Source: Desulfobacterales bacterium
GTDB taxonomy: Bacteria > Desulfobacterota > DSM-4660 > Desulfatiglandales > Desulfatiglandaceae
Assembly (NCBI GenBank): GCA_021107495.1
Contig: JAIOSR010000455.1
Coordinates: 1 to 8,118 of the forward strand
DNA length: 8,118 nt
Direction: 5' to 3'
Position numbers and translations under genes: made by a program. The notes under the pieces are model-generated. The model worked only from the letters and a program-made list of their open reading frames with translations. It searched no databases and was not told where the DNA came from. How positions within the stretch are numbered: position 1 is the stretch's first letter; each line of letters starts with the position of its first letter. Shown here in pieces: positions 1-5,970 of the stretch.

Positions 1-63
1 AGCTTAAAAGCTCCATGCACGATTCCGGCAATTTTACATATTATCAAATCACACTAACAACCT

Positions 64-98
64 AAAAAAACCGTAAGATTTTAGCCTTTTATAAAATC
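64..98 (-). terminator. Weak candidate terminator of the envelope operon
   Basis: On the minus strand a 7-bp perfect stem, GATTTTA/TAAAATC (92-98 and 77-83), encloses an 8-nt loop. Six nucleotides later comes a run of seven T (70-64). The stem is AT-rich and does not abut the T-run, and it lies about 290 nt past the yibQ stop. It is therefore only a possible end point for transcripts of the minus-strand cluster. Confidence 0.25.
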
Positions 99-126
99 CG
101 GGAATGTTTACCCTAACGTTGCAAAA

Positions 127-241
127 GCCGAGGATGCCGCTCGTAGATCCCGTCTCGGCGGGGAGGTCTAAGGCGTCGAGAGTGAAGCTGTAGTACTTTA
201 CCGCGAACCCTTGACAACGCAAGAGATGTGGCATCCTCGGC
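127..241. repeat. GC-rich segment bounded by a 12-bp perfect inverted repeat
   Basis: The arms are GCCGAGGATGCC (127-138) and its exact reverse complement (230-241), separated by 91 bp of GC-rich sequence. Inside, on the minus strand, CCCG and CGGG can form a small hairpin around CCGAGA. I see no direct repeat outside the arms that would mark a target duplication. The base composition differs from both flanks. A short inserted repeat or a decayed gene fragment would fit; its identity is unknown. Confidence 0.45.
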
Positions 242-391
242 TCTCCCATCGGGTAAATAACATGGCTGTTTTTCGTTGTTTTCAGGATGTCACCTGGAGT
301 GTATTCCAACAACCTATCCAAAAAGTTTGAAAGAGGTTACTATACCAGTCTTTAAACCCAATTTGCCATGTTATTTATGCAACTATAGGGT

Positions 392-1543
392 TTACCTTAC
401 CAGTTCCGATACATTTACAATATTAAACTCGGCCTTTATTCCGGAATGATACTCTGTTAATACTTCCAGCGTCTCTTTGTGGGGATGACCGATTCCAATG
501 GCAAAACCCGAATGCCTTGCCATGCTCAAGAGACGTTCCAGTTGTATCCTTATTGCCTTTGGTGCCAGGTCGTTATCCAAAAATACACTCCTTTTGGCGG
601 CAGGTAGACCCATATTTTTTGCCAGTTTAAAGCCAACAGTATTGCTCGTCGTTCTGCTGTCAATATAAAATAGATTCCTTTTTTTCAATTCCCTTAAGAC
701 AACCAACATCTTGTCACGGTTTTCTGTAAAGGACGATCCCATATGGTTGTTTACTCCCCGGGCCCCGGGAATATCTTTCAAATCTTTATCCAGAATTCGC
801 AGGATCTCTTGTTCTTCCATGGACAGGAACAAGGCCCCGGGACCAGGATTAACAGACGGGTAATGTTTTGGCTCCATAGGCAAATGCAGTATAATCTCAC
901 AGCCATTTTCATTAGCTTCCCTGACTATCAGGTCAGTATAAGGCGCGCATGGGAGAACCGAAAGACTGATCGGCAGATCCAAATGAATAAATGAAGACGC
1001 TATGTCCGGATCGTATCCCAGATCGTCAATAATAATGGCTACCCTGGACCGCACATCTTTAACAGGTAATCGCCGGCTATCAAAACTTAGGACAATCTTG
1101 TGGGTGTAGAAATTCTGTGCAGAGATATGACAAACAATTCCGTTGTCAGGCGTTTTTTCATATCGATAGCTTATTTCCGGCCCTAATGCGGCCAGATCAT
1201 TCGTAATGATTATCTGAAGATTGCTCGTGCATTGGCTATCAGGACATTTAACGTAAATCTCCGTAAAATCCCAGACATTGCCATTTTGATGTCTTGTCTC
1301 AACATTTTGAAAGGAGATATCCCTTTCCCGGACCCCACTCCTGTACAGGGATTCATAAATAGCATAGTCTATATCCCTGATTTTCTCGCGGAGATCGCTC
1401 CTTGAAGAGTAGATTTCTTCGTAGACAGAGGGGGATATCCTGACTTTGTTGCTCGATGAAAAAAAGTATGCACCCAAAAAAATGAGGCCGGCTAAAGACA
1501 CTGGCAGCAACATCAGGAAAAATAAACGTTTTTTCGCTATCAT
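392..1543 (-). CDS. yibQ: Divergent polysaccharide deacetylase family protein (YibQ-like)
   Basis: A 383-residue protein with an N-terminal membrane anchor or signal segment (about residues 8-28), a poorly conserved linker of about 130 residues, and a C-terminal domain from about 167 to 383. That domain fits the divergent polysaccharide deacetylase family (NodB-like barrel relatives). Visible motifs are IIDDLG (171-176, adjacent Asp173 and Asp174), LHLPMEP (219-225), NNHMGS (265-270), FYIDSRT (292-298) and GIGHPHKET (350-358). The Asp pair and the histidines 220, 267 and 353 are the natural metal or active-site candidates. The substrate is not established; an envelope glycan is the family-based inference. 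The ATG directly follows the ctpA stop (TGA then ATG, no gap), so translational coupling is likely. In E. coli yibQ neighbours envC; here ctpA lies between them. The symbol is by family resemblance. Confidence 0.88.
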   Translation of the reverse strand: MIAKKRLFFLMLLPVSLAGLIFLGAYFFSSSNKVRISPSVYEEIYSSRSDLREKIRDIDYAIYESLYRSGVRERDISFQNVETRHQNGNVWDFTEIYVKCPDSQCTSNLQIIITNDLAALGPEISYRYEKTPDNGIVCHISAQNFYTHKIVLSFDSRRLPVKDVRSRVAIIIDDLGYDPDIASSFIHLDLPISLSVLPCAPYTDLIVREANENGCEIILHLPMEPKHYPSVNPGPGALFLSMEEQEILRILDKDLKDIPGARGVNNHMGSSFTENRDKMLVVLRELKKRNLFYIDSRTTSNTVGFKLAKNMGLPAAKRSVFLDNDLAPKAIRIQLERLLSMARHSGFAIGIGHPHKETLEVLTEYHSGIKAEFNIVNVSELVR

Positions 1544-2875
1544 TCATGAACCGGTCTTTATCTGGGAAAAAATGCCCCAGGTCTTAAGCAACTGCATCGC
1601 ATGGCGTACCTGGTTGTCCTTTTCAAGAAGCATCTTGACCTTTTTGTCCTTTTGGTTTTCCGCCTCATTTTCCTTTTGCTCTTTACCTTCCTCCTCTTCC
1701 TTGGCCATATGGCGCTTAAGGTCCTCCTCCCTCATGAAACGACGGGTGTCTTTTTCCTTTTCCTTATTCGTAGGAACGAAAGGCAACTCAATATCGGGAG
1801 TAATACCGCTCAACTGAATCGATTTGCCGCTGGGTGTATAATATCTTGCAGTTGTTAAGCGCAGGCCGGATCCGTCGGACAGGGGCAGAATGGTCTGAAC
1901 CGAACCTTTCCCAAATGTTCTTGTGCCTAAGATTAAAGCCTTTTTATTGTCCTGCAGTGCCCCTGCGACGATTTCCGCAGCGCTGGCACTTCCGCTGTTG
2001 ACCAAAACAATGATCGGATAATCCCTCGGTTCTCCGTTCTTATGGGCCATTGCTTCAACATTTTGAGAGCTGTTCCTCCCTTTTGTGCTTACGATCACGC
2101 CGGATTCAAGAAAAACATCCGATACGTCAACGGCCTGATTAAGCAGTCCACCCGGATTATTCCTTAAATCTAAGATTAACCCCTTCAATTTTCTATCCTT
2201 TTCCAGTTCATCGAGGCTTGATTCGAGGTCGTCAGTTGTCTTGCTCCTGAAGTTTGAGATCCGAACATAACCGATTTCGGGGGCCAGAAGGTAATGCCTA
2301 ACGCTCCGCAGGGGAATGACATCCCGCGTTATGGAAAACTCAAGGGGCTTCTCCTCCCCTTCTCGCATGACCGTCAATTTAACTTTTGTGCCTTTGGGGC
2401 CCCTGATATTCTTGACGGCATCCATCATTGTCATATCCTGAGTGGATTTGCCTTCAATCTTAACGATTTTATCTCCTGCCTTTATCCCGGCCTCATACGC
2501 CGGCGTGCCCTCAATAGGCGATACAACAGTAAGGATGTTGTCCTTTATGGTTATTTCGATACCCACGCCGGAAAAAGATCCCCTCGTCTCCATCATCAAG
2601 TCCTGGTGTTCTTCCTTTGTCATAAAGGAAGAGTGGGCATCAAGGCTGCGGACCATTCCTCTAATGGCGCCATAAATCAGTTCTTTAGAGTCCTGCGGTT
2701 CCACATAGTTCTTTTCTATCTGCCTCAAAACCTCTGTAAAAATCTCAATATTTTCATAAACCTCATCGGTGTCCGCCTTCACCTCTCCACTATTCCCGTT
2801 CAGAAACATGGATCCTGCAACAAAGAAGGATATCAAAATAATATTAAGTACGAGTTTTTTCTTGGAAACTGACAT
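1544..2875 (-). CDS. ctpA: S41-family C-terminal processing peptidase (CtpA-like)
   Basis: A 443-residue periplasmic protease with an N-terminal hydrophobic export segment (about 8-26), an S41 N-terminal helical region (about 37-95), a PDZ domain (about 98-182, with GVGIEI and the GDKIVKI strand) and the S41 catalytic core. Motifs are LILDLRNNPGG (233-243), NSGSASAAE (293-301) and TFGKGSVQ (320-327). By the 25-residue spacing known in this family, the nucleophile should be Ser298 with the general base Lys323, and Gln327 completes the site. The protease is therefore expected to be active. A highly charged Lys/Glu-rich tail (about 370-425) follows, as in many proteobacterial Ctp proteins. The start has a good ribosome binding site (AGGAG, 8 nt from the ATG). 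Placement beside envC and yibQ suggests turnover of envelope or cell-wall proteins. Confidence 0.95.
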   Translation of the reverse strand: MSVSKKKLVLNIILISFFVAGSMFLNGNSGEVKADTDEVYENIEIFTEVLRQIEKNYVEPQDSKELIYGAIRGMVRSLDAHSSFMTKEEHQDLMMETRGSFSGVGIEITIKDNILTVVSPIEGTPAYEAGIKAGDKIVKIEGKSTQDMTMMDAVKNIRGPKGTKVKLTVMREGEEKPLEFSITRDVIPLRSVRHYLLAPEIGYVRISNFRSKTTDDLESSLDELEKDRKLKGLILDLRNNPGGLLNQAVDVSDVFLESGVIVSTKGRNSSQNVEAMAHKNGEPRDYPIIVLVNSGSASAAEIVAGALQDNKKALILGTRTFGKGSVQTILPLSDGSGLRLTTARYYTPSGKSIQLSGITPDIELPFVPTNKEKEKDTRRFMREEDLKRHMAKEEEEGKEQKENEAENQKDKKVKMLLEKDNQVRHAMQLLKTWGIFSQIKTGS

Positions 2876-2996
2876 TTTTCCGGCTCCTGACGTTTTTTTT
2901 GTTGAGAAGATACGTTTCTTCCAACTTACTGAATATGTTCGGAAGTATTACATAAAACCTTTAGTTGATTTGCACAGTAAAAACAACTAAAAAAAT
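2876..2996 (-). other. 121-bp spacer between the envC-like gene and ctpA
   Basis: This is the only sizeable gap inside the minus-strand cluster. On the minus strand it begins with an AT-rich inverted repeat, TTTAGTTG (2960-2967 on plus) against CAACTAAA (2984-2991), with a 16-nt loop and no following T-run. It ends with the ctpA ribosome binding site AGGAG. It could contain an internal promoter for ctpA-yibQ, but I found no good -35/-10 pair. Confidence 0.4.
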
Positions 2997-4160
2997 TTAG
3001 CGAACCTTCAGCCACTTCAAGGGATCCAGATTCTTCCCTGCTCTTCTGATTTCAAAGTAGAGCCTTCCTCCTTTTGAGGATCCGTTTATTCCCACCAGGC
3101 CGATTGTTTCACCCTTTTCCAGTACATCCCCTTCTTTCGTTTTTCTTTGGGAAAGGTGCGCTGATATGGTAAAAAACCGTGAACCGTGATTAATAATGAT
3201 AACCTCTCCGTAACCCTTAAGCCTTCCTGAAAAATCTACCCTCCCGGGAAATACGGCCTTTACAGCGGCATCTGAAGACCCCTCAATAAAGATACCTTTC
3301 TGGGACTTTGGCCTCTCAAACCCCAAGCGTTTATATCCTTTGACGATTTTCCCTTCAACCGGAAATGGCAATTGCCCCTTGGAATTCGCGAAACGGTAGG
3401 TACGTTTTTCTTTATAGGTATCTTTTTTTTCTATTTTCAGCAGGGTTTGCTTAAGGTTTTGGGCTGCGAAAGCAAGTTCCTTTACTGCCGTTTCATAAAA
3501 CTCCTTTTCTTTGTGGATTTTCATGAGATGAATGACCTTTTTTTCAAGACCTTCTCTCAAGGACGCCAGGTACATTTTCTCTTTATTTTTGGTTTCTTCT
3601 TTCTTATCGAGTTGTTCCTGTATCAAAAGTATTTGCTTTCTGTATTCATGTTCTTCTTCAGATAATTTGACCAACATCTTTCGGTCCTGTTCAAGGAATG
3701 CCCCAAGGTATTTCGATCTTTGCCAAAATTCATTCAGGTCCCCGGCATTGGCTAAGATTTTGAAATACCCTTTCCTGGCGTATTTATATAAGGAGACCAG
3801 TCTATCGGCCATCTGTGTCTCAGCCCTCTTCGATGAACGCTCCAGAAGCGACTGCCTGCGTTTCAGCTTTTTAGCTTCCTTCGCACCGCGACGGATTTTT
3901 TTCCCGAGTTCCTCTACTAAGTTCCTTTTTTCCTCTACCTCCTGTTCAAGATCAGCCAATATGGCCAGAATGTCTCTTTCCCGGGAATTGAACGTCTTGA
4001 GCTTCTGCTTTTCCCGGGAAAGCTTGGTTTCTATTCTTTTGATTTGATCTTCCTTGGCCCCGGAAGTCGGAGCGGAATTGGCTTCAGGAATTACCGTTAA
4101 GGCGTTGAATAAAAATATGAAGGGAATGATCAGAGTCTTTGAAAGTGAAAACATAATCAT
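2997..4160 (-). CDS. envC: EnvC-like murein hydrolase activator (coiled coil plus degenerate LytM/M23 domain)
   Basis: A 387-residue exported protein with an N-terminal signal peptide (cleavage plausible after ANSA, residue 30) and long Lys/Glu-rich coiled-coil segments (about 36-125 and 150-255). A C-terminal LytM-fold domain runs from about 262 to 387. Active M23 enzymes carry HxxxD and HxH zinc ligands. Here the first motif reads QKGIF (Gln287, Phe291) and the second RLY (Arg366, Tyr368), while His335 in AHLS remains. The domain should therefore not cut peptidoglycan. In E. coli, EnvC lacks catalytic residues in the same way: it binds FtsX and activates the amidases AmiA and AmiB. The ATG overlaps the ftsX stop by 4 bp (ATGA), so it is probably translated by coupling; no strong ribosome binding site is seen. 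A second in-frame ATG lies two codons further on. Confidence 0.92.
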   Translation of the reverse strand: MIMFSLSKTLIIPFIFLFNALTVIPEANSAPTSGAKEDQIKRIETKLSREKQKLKTFNSRERDILAILADLEQEVEEKRNLVEELGKKIRRGAKEAKKLKRRQSLLERSSKRAETQMADRLVSLYKYARKGYFKILANAGDLNEFWQRSKYLGAFLEQDRKMLVKLSEEEHEYRKQILLIQEQLDKKEETKNKEKMYLASLREGLEKKVIHLMKIHKEKEFYETAVKELAFAAQNLKQTLLKIEKKDTYKEKRTYRFANSKGQLPFPVEGKIVKGYKRLGFERPKSQKGIFIEGSSDAAVKAVFPGRVDFSGRLKGYGEVIIINHGSRFFTISAHLSQRKTKEGDVLEKGETIGLVGINGSSKGGRLYFEIRRAGKNLDPLKWLKVR

Positions 4161-5050
4161 ACATCAAAAAAGCGGCCCACGGCGATAAAGCTCCCTATCA
4201 AACCCAGGGCCACACTTATAAAAAGGATAGAAAAGACATATTCATTTGGCAGGAAAACAAAATCCAGTACGGCAAGACCCAAGAAATGCATCTTTTTTGC
4301 TGAGAGAAGGAGGTACCCCGCAAACAGGGCCAAAAGGGCCACGATTCCGCTCAATATGCCCTGAATCACTCCTTCCAATAAAAAGGGCGCCTTTACAAAC
4401 CAATCTGTGGCTCCCACTAATTTCAGGATTTCAATCTCCCCTCTTCGCGAATAAATGGTCAGTTTAATCGTGTTCGTGACAATAAAAAGGATACCCATGC
4501 AAAGAAGTCCCCCGATAATGAAACCAACAAGCCTGACCATGTTCATGAGACCCTTGAACCGTTTCAGCCACTCTTCACTGTACTGTACCTCATCCACACC
4601 CTCAATGCTCTCGAGCTCATTTTTCATCTTAAGGGGATCTGTTTTCTGACCATCACCATCCTTGAAAATCACCTCAAAAGAAGCCGGGAGCGGATTCACC
4701 GACATTCCCTCAAGAAGCCCTGCATGGGAACCCAAGGCCTTTCTCAAATCCCTCAGTGCCCCCTCTTTTGAAATAAAGCGCTTGATTTCCGCTCCCTGCA
4801 ATTTTCTGATAAGGGAGGCTATCTCATCATTTTTGGTCTCACTGGTTCCATCCTTTAAATAAACGGACATGGTAAGTGATTGTCCCCATCCCCCCAACCA
4901 GGCGTTCAAGTTTACAAACAGGATCAAGAATGTGCCGAAAATCAGCAGCGACACCACCATGGTGCTCAGGCCAATGGCATGAAAAACCCTGTTGTTCAGG
5001 ATACTTGTAAGTGCCTGCCTGAAAAAATACATCCACAATCTGAATCTCAT
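4157..5050 (-). CDS. ftsX: Cell division ABC transporter permease FtsX
   Basis: A 297-residue inner-membrane protein with the FtsX layout. It has a short cytoplasmic N-terminus, a first membrane segment (about 26-47), a periplasmic domain (about 48-170) and then three membrane segments (about 172-193, 225-250 and 271-292). After the second segment comes the conserved stretch SRRGEIEILKLVGAT (201-215), typical of FtsX and related MacB-type permeases, which contacts the ATPase. The periplasmic domain is the part that recruits EnvC in E. coli. The gene starts 2 bp after the ftsE stop and overlaps the envC-like gene by 4 bp, so the three products are likely made together. AGGA lies 5 nt upstream of the ATG. 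The length is usual for the family and no defect is visible. Confidence 0.95.
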   Translation of the reverse strand: MRFRLWMYFFRQALTSILNNRVFHAIGLSTMVVSLLIFGTFLILFVNLNAWLGGWGQSLTMSVYLKDGTSETKNDEIASLIRKLQGAEIKRFISKEGALRDLRKALGSHAGLLEGMSVNPLPASFEVIFKDGDGQKTDPLKMKNELESIEGVDEVQYSEEWLKRFKGLMNMVRLVGFIIGGLLCMGILFIVTNTIKLTIYSRRGEIEILKLVGATDWFVKAPFLLEGVIQGILSGIVALLALFAGYLLLSAKKMHFLGLAVLDFVFLPNEYVFSILFISVALGLIGSFIAVGRFFDV

Positions 5051-5052
5051 TT

Positions 5053-5703
5053 TTATCCTGTAATCCTTCCGCGATTCAAAAGGATCGTCCTCTGCTCGGT
5101 ATCTTCCAGCAGGTCCCGGCTGTGTGTGGCAACAACCACGGTAGTTCCCTTCATATAAACGCTCCTGAAAAGGACCATAATGTCTTTTGTAAGTTCCGGA
5201 TCCAGATTCCCCGTAGGTTCATCTGCAAGAAGAATCAAAGGATCCTTAACGATAGCCCTGGCAATAGCTACCCTCTGCTGTTCTCCTCCGGATATTTGTA
5301 GCGGGTAGGCCGTCTGTTTTTCCGCCAGACCTACCAGCCTCAGGGCCTGATGGGTCTTTTTCCTGATAAATGAACGGCGTTCACCGGTGACCTCCAGGGC
5401 AAGGGCAACGTTTTCAAAGAGAGTTTTTCTCGGCAACAATTTGAAATCCTGAAAAACAAAGCCTATTTTTCGTCGCAGAAGGTCAAGTTTTGTGCGGCTG
5501 ATGCGATTCAGGTTAATCCCATCAATCAATATATGACCGCTGACAGGCCTTTCCGCCCCAAAGATCAACCTGAGAAGGGTCGTCTTCCCTGCCCCGCTGG
5601 GACCTGTTATAAAAACGAACTCCCCTTCACGAATCCTCAGATCCACATCACGAAGGGCGACATTAGAACCAAAATTTTTGAAAACATGAAATAACTGGAT
5701 CAT
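5053..5703 (-). CDS. ftsE: Cell division ATP-binding protein FtsE
   Basis: A 216-residue ABC ATPase, typical FtsE length. In order: Walker A GPSGAGKT (34-41), Q-loop FVFQDFKLLP (82-91, Gln85), signature ISGGEQQR (137-144), Walker B ILLADEP (157-163, Asp161 and Glu162), D-loop NLD (166-168) and switch His194 in VATHS. All nucleotide-handling residues are present. It works at the inner membrane with FtsX, and the pair drives activation of septal wall hydrolases through an EnvC-type protein, encoded two genes downstream here. The ATG is the natural family start (MIQLFHVFKNF), yet no Shine-Dalgarno sequence precedes it. The bases just upstream are instead a 10-bp tandem repeat. Initiation may be SD-independent or leaderless. 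Confidence 0.96.
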   Translation of the reverse strand: MIQLFHVFKNFGSNVALRDVDLRIREGEFVFITGPSGAGKTTLLRLIFGAERPVSGHILIDGINLNRISRTKLDLLRRKIGFVFQDFKLLPRKTLFENVALALEVTGERRSFIRKKTHQALRLVGLAEKQTAYPLQISGGEQQRVAIARAIVKDPLILLADEPTGNLDPELTKDIMVLFRSVYMKGTTVVVATHSRDLLEDTEQRTILLNRGRITG

Positions 5704-5708
5704 AATTT

Positions 5709-5747
5709 AAGTGAACTAAAGTGAATAAAGTGAACTAAAGTGAGCTA
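5709..5747 (+). repeat. Tandem 10-bp repeats (AAGTGAACTA), block A
   Basis: Four consecutive units, written on plus: AAGTGAACTA (5709-5718), AAGTGAATA (5719-5727, one base short), AAGTGAACTA (5728-5737) and AAGTGAGCTA (5738-5747), followed by a decayed fifth. The block begins only 5 bp upstream of the ftsE start codon and so occupies the position where a ribosome binding site would be. Confidence 0.8.
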
Positions 5748-5791
5748 AAATAAGTAGAGCTGTAACAGTTCAATAAATAGGGGTAGACCCA

Positions 5792-5803
5792 TTTGTATAC
5801 AAA
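5792..5803. promoter_or_regulatory. Perfect 12-bp palindrome TTTGTATACAAA, possible operator
   Basis: TTTGTATACAAA is its own reverse complement. The TTGTATACAA core resembles operators of GntR-family (FadR-type) repressors. It lies about 90 bp upstream of ftsE and directly beside another palindrome, GGGTAGACCC (5781-5790). No regulator gene is in the window, so a regulatory role is only inferred. Confidence 0.3.
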
Positions 5804-5809
5804 CTTTTT

Positions 5810-5834
5810 GGATTCCCGCTTTTGCAGGAATGAC
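5810..5834 (-). repeat. GTCATTCC-type palindromic repeat (REP-like), copy 1
   Basis: On the minus strand this begins GTCATTCC and folds as ATTCCTGC - AAAA - GCGGGAAT, an 8-bp stem with one G-T pair. It resembles the small dispersed palindromes starting GTCATTCCCGC found in many bacterial chromosomes. No T-run follows, so it is not a standard terminator. Confidence 0.6.
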
Positions 5835-5852
5835 AAACAGTTATCTTATTCC

Positions 5853-5874
5853 GTCATTCCCGAATAGGCAGGAA
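5853..5874 (+). repeat. GTCATTCC-type palindromic repeat (REP-like), copy 2, decayed
   Basis: It starts GTCATTCCCG on the plus strand and ends CAGGAA, so the internal palindrome is imperfect. It lies in opposite orientation to the copy at 5810-5834. GGAATGAC (5827-5834) and GTCATTCC (5853-5860) can pair across 18 bases. Confidence 0.5.
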
Positions 5875-5922
5875 ACCATAAGCTATTACCCTTATCTATT
5901 TGAACAGATACGCAAAGCTTTT

Positions 5923-5970
5923 CAACTTTAGGCACTTTAGATCACTTTAGACATTTTAGGCACTTTCCAG
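5923..5970 (-). repeat. Tandem 10-bp repeats, block B, inverse of block A
   Basis: Written on plus: CAACTTTAGG (5923-5932), CACTTTAGAT (5933-5942), CACTTTAGAC (5943-5952), ATTTTAGG (5953-5960) and CACTTTCCAG (5961-5970). On the minus strand these read as CTAAAGTG-type units, the same core as block A on plus. Block B ends exactly at the stop codon of the tolC-like gene. Confidence 0.75.

Larger units (their letters stand above)
1..391. other. Non-coding region downstream of the yibQ-like gene, with inverted repeats
   Basis: No convincing gene is visible here. A 90-codon minus-strand reading frame (321 down to 49) starts with TTG, has no Shine-Dalgarno sequence and matches no family I recognise. 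The middle (about 121-240) is clearly richer in G+C than the AT-rich bases around it. It is bounded by a perfect 12-bp inverted repeat, GCCGAGGATGCC (127-138) against GGCATCCTCGGC (230-241). A second perfect 13-bp inverted repeat pairs TAAATAACATGGC (254-266) with GCCATGTTATTTA (365-377). The region could be a degraded repeat element or gene remnant. Nothing in it has an assigned function. Confidence 0.5.
5704..5970. other. Repeat-rich intergenic region between tolC-like gene and ftsE
   Basis: 267 bp without a gene. From left to right: a tandem 10-bp repeat block, a short GGGT-AG-ACCC palindrome (5781-5790), the perfect palindrome TTTGTATACAAA (5792-5803), two GTCATTCC-type palindromic repeats in opposite orientation, and a second tandem block that is the inverse of the first. 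No standard terminator with a T-run follows the tolC-like stop. I could not place a convincing sigma-70 promoter for ftsE. TTGAAC read on the minus strand (near 5765-5775 on plus) is a weak -35 candidate with no good -10. Confidence 0.6.

Noticed and set aside
49..321. 90-codon minus-strand reading frame after the yibQ-like gene
   Set aside because: It starts with TTG, has no ribosome binding site, resembles no known family and runs through the inverted-repeat structure, so it is probably not a gene. A decayed gene fragment cannot be excluded.
2960..2991. Inverted repeat TTTAGTTG/CAACTAAA after the envC-like stop as a terminator
   Set aside because: The stem is AT-rich, the loop is 16 nt and no T-run follows in the direction of transcription.
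5810..5834. Hairpin as the terminator of the tolC-like gene
   Set aside because: The stem is good, but on the minus strand it is followed by CCAAAAAG and no T-run; it fits a dispersed palindromic repeat better.
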